DNA of 64,000 nt from Rhizopus arrhizus (GCA_024220505.1 JAKZZE010000006.1:1302001-1366000); one strand, 5' to 3'; shown: positions 24,080 through 34,200, counted from the stretch's first letter. A program made the numbers and translations. Notes: a model not told the origin generated them from the sequence alone.

Positions 24080-25162
24080 ATGGAAAACACCAATCAGTCT
24101 GATTTAACCACAACGCTGGCTAATCTTTATAATATGGTCCATCTTCTCACCGACCAGATCGCCGAACTAGTTACCCGTTTCGACACCTTAGAGTCAGCCA
24201 ATCAACATTTGAACCGTGAACTGGACCGAATGACTGCAGTTGTCACCCAGTTATCCGCCTCCAACGCTGCAGCAAAGGCCAAAAGTAACCAGACCACGTC
24301 TGCCACTGTCAATAACATCGCTGCTAAGTCAATTGGCACCGAAACTCGTGGCACTGAGGCAAGCCAATATGCTCCTAAAACTATTACCAGCGTCACGGAC
24401 CCCACGAGTTGGGCCACCGCTGTGAAGAAACCGTACAACAATCGCGGGCCTACGGAAGCCCAGAAGCGTATAGCCACTGCACGTGCATTCACTATCCCTT
24501 CCACCGAGACTAACGGATATGACACTATATACATTCCTAGATCTCGGCGTTTGAGCCGTACTGAGATACGACGACGATTCCATCGGCTGGGCATTGACAC
24601 TAATCGTATAATAGATATAAGTCTCCCCGCACGTTCTGTCATTGGTCTCTTAGTTCATCAGGCCTTCAAATCAGAACTCGTTGCAACTCTACAGGACTGT
24701 CACATTCAAATCATTCCTGACTTCTCCCCATCGGCACCTGAGCATATTGCCGATCCTAAATACAGCTCTTACTCTGACGAGGAACGTTCCAGACTAGGGC
24801 AGGCCTTTCACCAAGATCGATGTATCCGCACTCTAAGATTCATTCGTCCCCATTTAACTCCTAGTGTCGCTCGATATTTCATTGCTCAGCAATGGATTAA
24901 TGAGACGTTAGCGACCGACATCATCAAACATCGTGCCCCTAAGCCATTGAAGAAACGCAAAACAGAGGATTCGTCCTCAATTATTGACGTATTTAGCAGA
25001 TTCCGTCCAACACATGCTAATCAAGATTCCGACGATATGGAATTGGAAATTGGCGAAGAATTCGCACCTGGAGCCTTTGATTCAGACTCTGAAATAGAGA
25101 ACGATTCCAAGGTCAAAGACAGTTCCGAGTACTCGAAGACGCCCATTCCCTCATCCCAATGA
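24080..25162 (+). CDS. LINE ORF1 protein
   Basis: A 360-residue protein starting at the first ATG of the frame after the leader. The N-terminal part has a heptad-like helix (LANLYNMVHLLTDQIAELV, then LESANQHLNRELDRM), likely a trimerising coiled coil. A basic middle region (ARAFTIPSTETNGYDTIYIP, RSRRLSRTEIRRRFHRLG) resembles an RNA-binding fold, and the C-terminus is acidic. No CCHC knuckle is seen. By analogy with other LINEs it should coat the element RNA. The stop codon overlaps the ORF2 start. Confidence 0.85.
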   Translation: MENTNQSDLTTTLANLYNMVHLLTDQIAELVTRFDTLESANQHLNRELDRMTAVVTQLSASNAAAKAKSNQTTSATVNNIAAKSIGTETRGTEASQYAPKTITSVTDPTSWATAVKKPYNNRGPTEAQKRIATARAFTIPSTETNGYDTIYIPRSRRLSRTEIRRRFHRLGIDTNRIIDISLPARSVIGLLVHQAFKSELVATLQDCHIQIIPDFSPSAPEHIADPKYSSYSDEERSRLGQAFHQDRCIRTLRFIRPHLTPSVARYFIAQQWINETLATDIIKHRAPKPLKKRKTEDSSSIIDVFSRFRPTHANQDSDDMELEIGEEFAPGAFDSDSEIENDSKVKDSSEYSKTPIPSSQ

Positions 25163-28100
25163 GTGAGGAACGTCGATCAACTTCGGTTAAGATAGGCTCT
25201 ATTAACTGTCGGAGTCTATCCAAACCATCCGATATACCCAGAAGACAGTCTTTTACCAACTTCCTCCGCCACCAATCCTTAGACATTCTAACTATGCAAG
25301 AAACACATGCCGCTCCTTTGGATATCCAAAAATCCTTAAATATGCTATTACAGGCCAGCTCAAGCATCTGGTCCTCCCACTGCGGTATTGTTTCCCTTAA
25401 CAAAAATATTACCATCACTCCAGTCTTGTCTGCATTTGATCACCGCTTTTTGATTGGTAATGTTAGCCACGTCAACTCCTATTTTTCTCCTTTCTATGTT
25501 ATGACCATCTATGCACCTGCCGAACACTCCCAGCGACGACAGTTTTTCACATCTTTAGCTGAGTTTGCACCTATGATCTCTCTCCTTCAGTCCACATCTA
25601 GTCGATTGATAATCACTGGTGACTTCAATTACTCTCCACTTACGCGTCATGGAGCCCCGTCCTCATGGTTAGCGCTCTTGGAGCAACATATGCACAACTG
25701 TATGTTCCGTCCTTTAGATACACACCCGACATTTCGTCGTGGCATCTCTTTAAGTACCATAGATTACATATATGCCACCCCATCTCTACACTCATCTATA
25801 TGCTCTCCTTCTATAGATTTTATCAACAATCAATGGACCGATCATGCTCTGATCACAGTCTCTCTCAAATTGACCAGTGAGTCCAATGGACCTGGTTTGT
25901 GGCGTATGAATCCTAACTTCCTACAAAACAAACGATTTGTTGATGCTCTATCTCGAATGCTTGAGGAATATGCGTCCTCTCTCACATTAGATATAACGGA
26001 GCCACACCTGCTCTGGGAACAATTGAAACACAAAATCAAGCAACTAGCACGATCCTTTGGACGTCGTCATGCCTCTTGGCGCTCACAGCAGCTTCGTCGT
26101 CTACAAAGTAAGCGCAATCGTATTCTCCGTTCTTTTAAGCAAAGTGGTGCATTGAACCCCCTCTTGGAAGTTGTCGAACAACAGATTGGCTCATTACAAA
26201 ACGAGATCGTGAGGAACAATATCCTTAGAGCCGGTAAACATTGGCGAGAACATGGGGAAACCTCAGCTGGATACCTTAAACGCACCATCAATACCAGAGC
26301 TGCTTCGCGCCATATTCCGAGCCTGAAAGACACCCCTGAGTCCGAATGTACATCCGATGCCAACGAGATTCAGACTATTGCCAAACGCTTCTATAAGCAA
26401 CTCTATTCTTGTGACCCAATATCCTCCGAAAACCTTGATAAAATGCTCACTCACATTTCTACACAGGATAGATTACCATCCGAGGCTTCTGTTGCTCTTA
26501 TGACACCTTTCTCCATAGATGAACTAATACAGGCATCTGGTCGTTGTCCAACTGCTAGTAGTCCCGGGATCGACGGTATTCCTTACGAAGTCTTATCGCT
26601 GATCTTTCGAACAGAGTCAATGCAGCAGTTCATTCTTCACATCTATAACCAAGCCCTCACATCTGGCTTATTCCCCAAAAGTTGGACTTCTACATGCACA
26701 GTACTCCTGCCAAAGAAAGGTGACCTCAATCTACTTCAAAATTGGCGACCCATTTCGCTTATCAACACCGATGCGAAGGTGTTTACCAGGCTACTCTCTG
26801 CCCGCTTATTAACACACTGTTCATCCTTGATCCATGATGCTCAGAAAGGTTTTATGCCGCAACGATTCATCGGCGATAATGGTCTTATGATGCAGCTTGC
26901 TAAAGTTGAAGCAGAACAAAAACAATCTTCTGAAATTTGTCTATTACTCGACCAGGAAAAGGCATACGATCGGGTACACCCCGAATATCTTAGAAAGGTG
27001 ATGCTCCAGTTTGGATTCCCTCCTTCTCTCGTATCTATGATATGTAAGCTCTTCTTTGAAACACATATTCACCTCAACATCAACGGCTTCATCACAACGC
27101 CGTTTACACAGGAACGAGGTCTTAGACAGGGCGACCCGCTATCACCACTGCTGTTTAACATTGCCTTTGACCCCTTTCTACGCTCTATCGTGAATGACAC
27201 CGCCATTAAGGGTTTTCAATATCGCGCGTCTCCCACGCCATCTGGTCTGCATCTGGTTCCTCCCCCTCCTGTGAAAATACTTGCTTATGCTGATGATATT
27301 GCAGTTTTTTTCCAAAATCAAGATGACTTCCAACGCTTCTGTATACGTTATGACGAATATGCTCAAGCGTCAAACGCTAAGCTTAACCTCGGCAAAACCG
27401 AAGCCTTTTCCCTATCTGGCTGTCCTAACCCGACATGGCAATCCTTCTTGTCATCACAAGGAATCACTACATGGCACGACCGCAACTCTACATCTGCAAT
27501 CAGATATCTTGGCTTTCCCATATACTCCTCTATCGCCCAAAGGAATGCATTCGTCAACGAGCTTACTCTCAAGATACAAAACGCCTGCGCCCTTCAAAGT
27601 CAAAGGAATCTATCATTCCGAGGCCGGGTAACAGTAATGAACACCTTGATCTACTCTAAGCTTTGGTATGTCCTCCGGTTACTCAGTGTTCCGCAGCCAA
27701 CTTTACAAAAATTCGCATCCATTGGCTATCAATTTGTCACGCAGTCAGTTTTTCCGAAACTTAAACAGGAGTTTTTGTTCGTAGATCGTCAGGTCGGCGG
27801 CCTCAAACTTCTGAGTCCATCTAAGCAACAGCTGGTCTTACAATGGAAATGGCTTCGTCCCTTACTCTTGTCACATAATAGTCGTTCGGTCTCTACTATC
27901 ATTAATTATCTGACGTATTCAATTCAACATCACTTTGATGTCATAGACCCGTTGCTTCCACTGCTCTTCCCTTTACGTCGAAAAGGGCCTTTAGGCAAGA
28001 CAAATGAACTGAACATATTTACTAATCTTTTTCGCACAATGGATGCCCTCGATAAAAGTTACCAACACACTCAGTTATCCCCTGCTACATGTCTTCAGCT

Positions 28101-29022
28101 ACCATTGTCCAGTATTCATCGATTTGACAACCCCTTACCAGAACACGCTGCAGCAGGCCCCAACATACCAAATGGTCCATCCTCACCAATAGCTAGACTA
28201 AGTCTCAGGAGTTGGAGCAAAATTCAAGTATCCGATGTTTTTTTCTTTGATTCTCACCGAGGTTGCCTCCGCAAAAAACGTCGTACGGACACCGACCCTT
28301 TCCCATTTCTGATCAGTAGGTTTTTCAAAGCCCTTGAAAAAAAAGATATCTGGCTCGAACCCTTTTTTCTGCGCAATTATATGATACCTCACAACTCTAC
28401 ACTCTCTATCCCGATGGGTATGATAGACTTCACTCCATTTCTAGAGGGCTTGGAACCACCCGATCTTTTCTCTGTCAAAATGTCCACTGCTAGCTTACGG
28501 TCCGCACTATTACCCCATTATTCATTGCCCGTTTTTAGTCCAACTATATCTCGACGTCAATGGTATATGTTTTGGAAGGAAGATATTCCGCTTAAAGCAC
28601 GCGATGTTTGGTACCGCCTATTGCATAATAAACTTCCCTGTCGTTCAACCCTGCACAGTACTCTTCCATCATTCTTTGTCGACCCGGTTTGTCAAATCTG
28701 TTCCACAATAGCTGAAAGCTCCACTCATTTTGTTTACTCATGCCACCACAAACATCCAATATGGGAATACATCTGGGACACATATATCGACACTCCATTC
28801 AGCCAGCCAGCTCTTCACAGCGCAATCTTTTCGCTCAATATGCCTACCGTCAAATCCATCTATAAAAACACATCCTCGTTTCAGTTCCTTGCCTGCACCC
28901 TACTTGCAATCTGGTCCTCTCACTGGTCCTTCATTTTCGCTGGTTCCCGCTTTGCTCTTCCTGAAGTTATTACGTTAATCCAGAAACATCTCGACACACT
29001 CAATCCAGATTTGATAGATTAA
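25159..29022 (+). CDS. LINE ORF2: APE endonuclease and reverse transcriptase
   Basis: An intact 1287-residue protein. The N-terminal AP-like endonuclease shows MQETH, ITGDFN at about 152-157, STIDYIY and TDHALITV. The reverse transcriptase has PKKGDLNLLQNWRPISLIN, DQEKAYDRVHPEYL, RGLRQGDPLSPLLFN and the catalytic LAYADDIAVF at about residue 710. The C-terminus has the W..LLHNKLPCRSTLHS and C-x2-C-x8-H-x4-C-like pattern (CQICSTIAESSTHFVYSC) of the zf-RVT region. This set supports target-primed reverse transcription by an L1/Tx1-like element. The start ATG overlaps the ORF1 stop as ATGA, suggesting termination-reinitiation. Confidence 0.95.
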   Translation: MSEERRSTSVKIGSINCRSLSKPSDIPRRQSFTNFLRHQSLDILTMQETHAAPLDIQKSLNMLLQASSSIWSSHCGIVSLNKNITITPVLSAFDHRFLIGNVSHVNSYFSPFYVMTIYAPAEHSQRRQFFTSLAEFAPMISLLQSTSSRLIITGDFNYSPLTRHGAPSSWLALLEQHMHNCMFRPLDTHPTFRRGISLSTIDYIYATPSLHSSICSPSIDFINNQWTDHALITVSLKLTSESNGPGLWRMNPNFLQNKRFVDALSRMLEEYASSLTLDITEPHLLWEQLKHKIKQLARSFGRRHASWRSQQLRRLQSKRNRILRSFKQSGALNPLLEVVEQQIGSLQNEIVRNNILRAGKHWREHGETSAGYLKRTINTRAASRHIPSLKDTPESECTSDANEIQTIAKRFYKQLYSCDPISSENLDKMLTHISTQDRLPSEASVALMTPFSIDELIQASGRCPTASSPGIDGIPYEVLSLIFRTESMQQFILHIYNQALTSGLFPKSWTSTCTVLLPKKGDLNLLQNWRPISLINTDAKVFTRLLSARLLTHCSSLIHDAQKGFMPQRFIGDNGLMMQLAKVEAEQKQSSEICLLLDQEKAYDRVHPEYLRKVMLQFGFPPSLVSMICKLFFETHIHLNINGFITTPFTQERGLRQGDPLSPLLFNIAFDPFLRSIVNDTAIKGFQYRASPTPSGLHLVPPPPVKILAYADDIAVFFQNQDDFQRFCIRYDEYAQASNAKLNLGKTEAFSLSGCPNPTWQSFLSSQGITTWHDRNSTSAIRYLGFPIYSSIAQRNAFVNELTLKIQNACALQSQRNLSFRGRVTVMNTLIYSKLWYVLRLLSVPQPTLQKFASIGYQFVTQSVFPKLKQEFLFVDRQVGGLKLLSPSKQQLVLQWKWLRPLLLSHNSRSVSTIINYLTYSIQHHFDVIDPLLPLLFPLRRKGPLGKTNELNIFTNLFRTMDALDKSYQHTQLSPATCLQLPLSSIHRFDNPLPEHAAAGPNIPNGPSSPIARLSLRSWSKIQVSDVFFFDSHRGCLRKKRRTDTDPFPFLISRFFKALEKKDIWLEPFFLRNYMIPHNSTLSIPMGMIDFTPFLEGLEPPDLFSVKMSTASLRSALLPHYSLPVFSPTISRRQWYMFWKEDIPLKARDVWYRLLHNKLPCRSTLHSTLPSFFVDPVCQICSTIAESSTHFVYSCHHKHPIWEYIWDTYIDTPFSQPALHSAIFSLNMPTVKSIYKNTSSFQFLACTLLAIWSSHWSFIFAGSRFALPEVITLIQKHLDTLNPDLID

Positions 29023-29115
29023 TACGAAAAAGTCGGAAGATCCCTCAGATGATAGTTGTCATCTCGACATCCTCTTGACTATAAATAATGCAATTTTAAT
29101 ATAATAAAGTTTGCC

Positions 29116-29148
<33 letters not shown>

Positions 29149-29151
<3 letters not shown>

Positions 29152-29161
29152 CCTTGCGTAC
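29149..29161 (+). repeat. Right target-site duplication of full-length LINE
   Basis: Exact second copy of the 13-nt word at 23845-23857, immediately after the poly(A) tail. Confidence 0.9.
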
Positions 29162-29474
29162 TTGGTTTCAGTGTTGGGTTACCTCTACAAGGTGGTAATT
29201 CCGGCGAGGCCATCTCATCAACGGGCGCTTAGCTTCATCTGTAAAGAGTTGCTACTTCAGGGTAGAATGGTTCGTTTACTATTCCTTTGGACGTCTTATT
29301 ATGTGGGTATTCCATGTTGCGCTCCCTTTCTGTACAAATTTGGGGGCCTGGGTACATTAATCCCCCGGTATCCAGGTCCAATTTTTTGCTTCAGGTTGTT
29401 GGGAGTTTACTCTTGATGACCTTGGGAGTTCCTTTGGGAACTTCCTAATATTTTTTTTATATTAAATTCAAATG

Positions 29475-29513
<39 letters not shown>
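29162..29513 (+). mobile_element. Poly(A)-tailed sequence of unknown type (possible SINE or retrocopy)
   Basis: About 310 bp of comparatively GC-rich DNA ends in 39 A residues (29475-29513). The full-length LINE inserted at or near its left end. It does not resemble the 3' UTRs of the two other LINE families here, and no clear tRNA-type A and B boxes were seen. One frame is open for most of its length but matches nothing I recognise. Best read as the 3' part of a retroposed RNA; no target-site duplication was found to prove it. Confidence 0.5.
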
Positions 29514-29514
<1 letters not shown>

Positions 29515-29822
29515 GCGTCGCAAAAGTCTTTGATGTTGGGTCGAAATAATTATTGATAAGATACTTTTGCAATGTGAAGGCTTTAAATTATAACTAGCAT
29601 AATCATAACGGTTATAGCATAAAAATAAACAAGTATTTTTCTGCTTTATTAAGTTAGGCTTTATGTCTATGGTGATTTAATTACAGCACATGCACTTGCA
29701 TTAATAAGTTCAAAATTTGAGAAAAGCAAATATCTAAAAAAAAGACATATTCATCTCCTAAAATGTGGTGTTTCTTCCGTTATGTTTATAAATTAATCTC
29801 TTTGTCTTTATAACATCTCTAT
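29514..29822. other. AT-rich spacer
   Basis: About 300 bp with no recognisable gene or repeat, between a poly(A)-tailed sequence and the left terminal inverted repeat. Confidence 0.45.
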
Positions 29823-29824
29823 TA

Positions 29825-29868
29825 CAATGAGAACGGTAAAGATTGTCACTTTGCGAAAATTAAATGTC
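29825..29868 (+). repeat. Left terminal inverted repeat
   Basis: Pairs with 35939-35982 on the opposite strand with one mismatch (AAAGATTG against AAATATTG). The last two bases may match by chance, because the right copy is interrupted there by a LINE. Confidence 0.85.
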
Positions 29869-29879
29869 CGTTACTAAAA

Positions 29880-30469
29880 AATGAATGTGCCCTATACAGC
29901 ATCTCTTACAGCCGCTTCTTTTCCACCTGTTTCAATTGAATTGGGACTGGTCTTATGTCCCTCAGCCTTGGTGTGTCGCATAGATCGTCCCAATCCATAA
30001 AAAAGGCTCTCCATCAGACCCAGGTAAATACCGTCCAATCAGCTTAACTACAATTTTTAGAAAAATCCTGGAACGTTGTATACAACATACATTGAGAAGC
30101 GAAGGACCACCACTGGATATAGCGCAAGGAGTTTTTCGTGAACCTCGTAGTGCCTTGGACCAAGCTACATGTCTTTCTGAAATCTGTCAAATACTGCGCT
30201 CACAATTCCGCATCACTCCGGTCTTAGCATTTCTAGATATCAAATCTGCCTATGATACGGTCAACCGTAACTTTATTTGGAAAACTCTCAGTCAATATAT
30301 CTCGCCTCCTTTACTAGGCCTATTACGTAATCTTTTCGATGATGTCCAAATCGAAGTACTACTCTCTAATGCCACTTCTCGTCAATTCCGTCCAAATACA
30401 GGAGTTTTACAGGGATCTATACTCTCACCATATCTTTATTCGGTATACATCAACCAACTACCAGCTTAA
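29880..30469 (+). pseudogene. LINE reverse transcriptase fragment (3'-truncated)
   Basis: One frame reads IVPIHKKGSPSDPGKYRPIS, then FLDIKSAYDTVNRNFIWKTL and TGVLQGSILSPYLYSVYINQ before a stop at 30467-30469. These are RT blocks ahead of the catalytic YxDD, which is missing, as is everything after it. An in-frame TAG lies near 29979 just before the first block. It is the same family as the minus-strand fragment ending at 34601, and the two copies overlap only around the GVLQGSILSP block. Confidence 0.85.
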
Positions 30470-31141
30470 CTAGTTTCGCTATACGGTGAAGTGATAACAG
30501 AAACCAATTAATAGAAGACTGTAAGAGACTATTAATGTACAATAACAACAAAGTTAACAATATAAACTAGTTCTTGACTTCAATTGCTTGAACGTGCAAA
30601 AAGAATTTACTCGGCACCCAAAATTAATTTTAGCGGGAGGAAAGCCTTTTGTTTATTACTTTACAACAATAGATACTTTGGAATAACATATTAAAATAAG
30701 GTAATTAGGGAAAATATACAATTGTAAAGAGGATTATGGTGATTTTGATAAATAAAGTATATGATGTATCAATTGAGTATTCGTCTTCATGTTGATTTTT
30801 TTATGGTGTTCTTTTCTGTTAGTGTGCTGGCACATTGGGTGAATAATGCGTCCAGAGATCGTCTTCTTGATGTATCCTGTGAGAGTAGAAAATAATAGGT
30901 AAGAAAAATAATGTCGGCCAATTGTGACGTGTGTCTATTCAGTTTTCAATGTGGTCAAGCTGATTATTTTCCTTTCGTCTTACTTTCATTTACATTTTCT
31001 TCAATAACGTCTGTTAGAGTTATCCAACCACACCGAAAAGCATACCATTCGAATCGCCATGAAAAGGAGTATCTTTTGAATATAAAATAAGCTTTAAAGA
31101 TCAAAAAGGAATCAAAGGCGACTATCGACCAAAATCCGACT
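30470..31141. other. Unassigned DNA inside the composite element
   Basis: About 670 bp, AT-rich, no frame with recognisable content. The stretch 30780-31000 could be the degraded 5' part of the relic that follows, but I cannot support that. Confidence 0.35.
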
Positions 31142-31530
31142 TTGTCATTCCTTATGGGCTCTGTTCGAAGTTTTTCATCGTCTGCATTCTCAAAATGTCT
31201 TTTCCTACTCTTCCAGACGACTTACGACCCGGAAAAGTTAATTTGTAAAGCAGTGACGCGAAATCCAAAGGTTATTAACATTATAACAAAGTCATTGAAC
31301 AATACAGAAAATGACTACCTAGTTGCTGAAAGTGAGTGGGCCATTGGGACTAGATCCGACTTGGTTTTGGCACCAAAGTGTGCGTCCTCTAGTCTTCCCC
31401 CAATTATCGTAGAATTCCAGCACCGTGTAGACAAAAAATTTATGAAACGTGTTATCGTATACTGTATTCAAGTATCTGATAGATATGGTATGGATTCCAG
31501 AAAAGTTAGACTATTCCTGAAAAGTTCACA
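31142..31530 (+). pseudogene. PD-(D/E)XK-like nuclease relic
   Basis: An open stretch reads ESEWAIGTRSDLVLAP, then LPPIIVEFQHRVDKKFMKRV and YCIQVSDRYG. The spacing Asp ... Val-Glu-Phe-Gln ... Lys is the layout of PD-(D/E)XK nuclease folds with an ExQ variant, as in Rpn/transposase-associated nucleases. It runs in frame into a Tc1-type DDE transposase with no visible boundary. The N-terminal strands and a start codon are not identifiable. Family assignment rests on a motif pattern seen by eye. The natural host gene could be a fungal multicopy family or a transposon cargo. Confidence 0.45.
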
Positions 31531-31559
31531 CACTCACACTATGAACAGAGATACTGGAA

Positions 31560-32250
31560 GAACCATTCAGCTTCGCTACAAAATAATAACTGAATCGAAA
31601 GATACTGGTGTTGATTTTCAGAAGAATTGTGTATTTATTGACGAATCAGGGTTCAACTCACATCAAATCAGAAGTAGGGCTTGGTCTGTTAAGGGAACTC
31701 CAGCAATAGTAAAAGTTCCAACATAAAAGGGTGTTAATCTTAGTATCTTTGGGTGCATTTCTCCATTTGGACCTATTAATTTTTCGAAAGCTCCACTTTC
31801 GAAGCCTAGTGATATCGCGAAAATCGAGAAGGAGTTTCCTCAACCCGAAACTAAAAAGAGAAAAGCTAAAAACGATCAGCCAGCCAAGACAATTGTAAAG
31901 AAAGGTATAACTGCATATCATATTGTAACCTTTGTCAGGAATGTTATGGACATTTTGGATAGACATGATAAAAAAGGCTTTTATATTGTGATGGACAACT
32001 GCAGAATTCATCATTCTCATTATGTAATAGAAGCTATTCAAAGTCGTGGCTATAAACCTTTGTTTATGCCCCTTACTCACCATTTCTTAACCCTATTGAA
32101 GAGTGCTGGTCTAAAATTAAAACGCATGTCAAAAGAAACCCACCACTCACCTCATTAGACACTTTGACACCTCGAATTCAAGCTACCTGCATGCGTGTTA
32201 CCACACAAGATTGTCTTGGTTGAATCAACAAAGAGGCCGGTATTGCTTGA
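31560..32250 (+). pseudogene. Tc1/mariner-like DDE transposase relic 1
   Basis: All three catalytic positions can be traced across broken frames: CVFIDESGFNSHQIRSRAWS (first Asp), GFYIVMDNCRIHHSHYVIEA (second Asp) and LNPIEECWSKIKTHVKR (Glu). An in-frame TAA follows KVPT at about 31725, a frameshift lies between PLFMP and LNPIE near 32075, and a TGA interrupts the end at 32221. The helix-turn-helix N-terminus is absent, replaced by the nuclease-like segment. The transposase is dead. Confidence 0.85.
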
Positions 32251-32400
32251 TATTCCAATAGAATTATCTTTGTTTTTATATCTGAATGTATTAAAACTTT
32301 GTATGAATTCTTTTTCATCACCTGTCTGAAATTGTTTTTACATCATTCTGAAATTGATTTTAAATAAAACTATGACTAATTTATTCAAACTAATCTGGCC

Positions 32401-32414
32401 ACTATTTTCAAAAT
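32401..32414 (+). repeat. Left target-site duplication of truncated LINE
   Basis: ACTATTTTCAAAAT recurs exactly at 32733-32746 after the poly(A) tail; the first A of the right copy is ambiguous with the tail. Confidence 0.85.
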
Positions 32415-32683
32415 TACCATGACAAGTTTACAATCTATGATTTTTTTGCTACAGTTATTCGATTCATTTGGAAAGCCCACTGGCAACAATTCTTTGAACA
32501 GACACCTGTCTTGGATGAGATTGTCCTCAATCAAATCCAGAAGGAACTATTGAAACTATCCGCTTACAATTCCTTACTCTAATATCTTTTGTATTTTCGC
32601 GTCAAGTCACTGTTTCATACACTTGTATCGCTCTTAACCTTTATACTCTTTGATGAGTTTTAATAAATATTAAAATTTTCATC

Positions 32684-32732
<49 letters not shown>
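32415..32732 (+). mobile_element. 5'-truncated LINE copy
   Basis: A 318-bp insert bounded by 13-14 nt direct repeats and ending in about 46 A. Its only coding content, DFFATVIRFIWKAHW, aligns with the extreme C-terminus of the full-length ORF2 (LLAIWSSHWSFIF region) and continues to a stop at about 32580, with a 3' UTR of about 105 bp. Extreme 5' truncation with poly(A) and target duplication is the usual result of incomplete LINE reverse transcription. It is a different subfamily from the 23.8-29.1 kb element. Confidence 0.85.
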
Positions 32733-32735
<3 letters not shown>

Positions 32736-32746
32736 ATTTTCAAAAT
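32733..32746 (+). repeat. Right target-site duplication of truncated LINE
   Basis: Second copy of the word at 32401-32414. Confidence 0.85.
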
Positions 32747-32909
32747 AATGTTCAATTGGTGGTGGAATGACTGTATGACAAGAAAATTGTCTTTTTGAGT
32801 ATGAGGAAATGTCTGAATAGGTTAAATCAAATTGACCAGAAAAATGATATAAGCTTTTTAAGACTTTAAAACAGGTCAATTTTTTTTCACTTTTATTCAA
32901 AACTACGCA

Positions 32910-34200
32910 ATGACAAATACTTTCTTTTACGAAGATGGACAGGAGAACGTCTACAATGAACAAGGAATAAAAGCCTTTGATCCTATGGGGGATACTCTAA
33001 CACAGATCACAGATCCTAATATTGTCCTGGAAACTATTACCTCTCAAAGCACCTATTTAGCAATCCGCAAGTCTACTGAAGAAAAAATTGTGAAGAAAAG
33101 CGATGATATAAAGCCGAAAGCTGTTACCAAACCAAAATCAAAGCTTACTACATATAATGATTACAGCGACAAGACAAGAGAGGTGTTCATAGATCGAATG
33201 CTTGAAAGTGCCGAGGAAAGAGAGAGAATAGTCCGATTTGCAAAGGAGCTCAGCATTGAGCCTCGTACTGCTCGACGATGGTGGGAGCGTTACCAATAAA
33301 CAAAAGAAGTGCCATATAAACTATCAGAGAAGAACGCTGACCGTAAAAGTTCCTTCACATTTGAACACGAGGAACACATTCGAAATCTACTTGACGAGGA
33401 TCCTCAGCTTTACACTGAAGATATTATTGACAGTTTGTCTAAACAGTTTATGGGATTTTCCATTTCAAAGACGCAACTTAACCATCACTTGAGGAACAAC
33501 ATGCTAGTGACAATCAAGAAGCCTACATTTGAACCCTAAGTTAGAAACTCTGCCGGCAATTTACAGACAAGATACGAATGATTCATGGAATGGAAAGACT
33601 CTGATTTAGATTTCACAAAAAACTATGTCTTTATTGACGAAGCTGGATTTCATATTAATTTGAGGAATGATTGGGCCAGATCTGATATTGGAACACCCGC
33701 CATAGTAAAGATACCGAAAACTAAAGCCCCATCTCATACAATCATTGGTGCTATACACACATCTAGTGTCATTCATGTAACAATAAAGAAGCCACCCCAA
33801 GAAAAGAGAAGATTCAAATCAAAGAGATAACGGCCACACAAAAAAAAAAGAAAAGTGAACAAAGGTAAAAAGCGAGCTGCAAATTAGTTTATTATAGAGG
33901 AACCAGTAATAGAGTACGTTGATATTAATGAGGATAATGCTCAAGATAATACCACACCTGCATCTAAGGTACAATAACTGCGCACTTTATCAAATTCATT
34001 AATGGTCTGCTTGATGTCATGGATCTCGATGAAAACCTAAAGGGAAGTTATTTAGTGATGGATAATTGTACTATCCATAAATCAAAACCGATGATCAGGA
34101 AGATTGAAGTGTCACAGGTTGTTGACTGAAGAAAAAATGTCTGAAAGAATTGCTGAGGCTTGTAATAACATACCTGTTGAAAATTTGTACAACTTCGCTA
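32910..34200 (+). pseudogene. Tc1/mariner-like DDE transposase relic 2
   Basis: It starts with an ATG and an N-terminal extension, then two helix-turn-helix-like blocks (FAKELSIEPRTARRWWERYQ and FSISKTQLNHHLRNN). The DDE domain follows with NYVFIDEAGFHINLRNDWAR (first Asp) and GSYLVMDNCTIHKSK (second Asp, near 34060). The frame is closed by TAA at 33297 and 33537 and by further stops after 33827. The final Glu region cannot be found. It is a separate, differently decayed copy from relic 1 and keeps the N-terminus that relic 1 lacks. Confidence 0.85.

Larger units (their letters stand above)
23858..29148 (+). mobile_element. Full-length non-LTR retrotransposon (LINE)
   Basis: A 5.29 kb element bounded by 13-nt direct repeats and ending in a 30-nt poly(A). 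It has a roughly 220-bp 5' leader rich in short repeated words (AAGATCA, CACTAATCA, GCGTAC), two ORFs overlapping by ATGA, and about 95 bp of 3' UTR with TATAATAAAG before the tail. Both ORFs are intact and the target duplications are identical, so insertion appears recent; autonomy is plausible. The C+G content of the ORFs is visibly higher than the AT-rich neighbours. Confidence 0.95.

Noticed and set aside
24202..24642. 146-codon minus-strand frame inside LINE ORF1
   Set aside because: Shadow of the ORF1 frame; no start context or family likeness.
31040..31055. Weak tRNA B-box-like word ATTCGAATC
   Set aside because: No A box at the right spacing, no acceptor stem, and it lies in transposon debris. 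The same applies to the GTTCGAAT words near 16866 and 40615.
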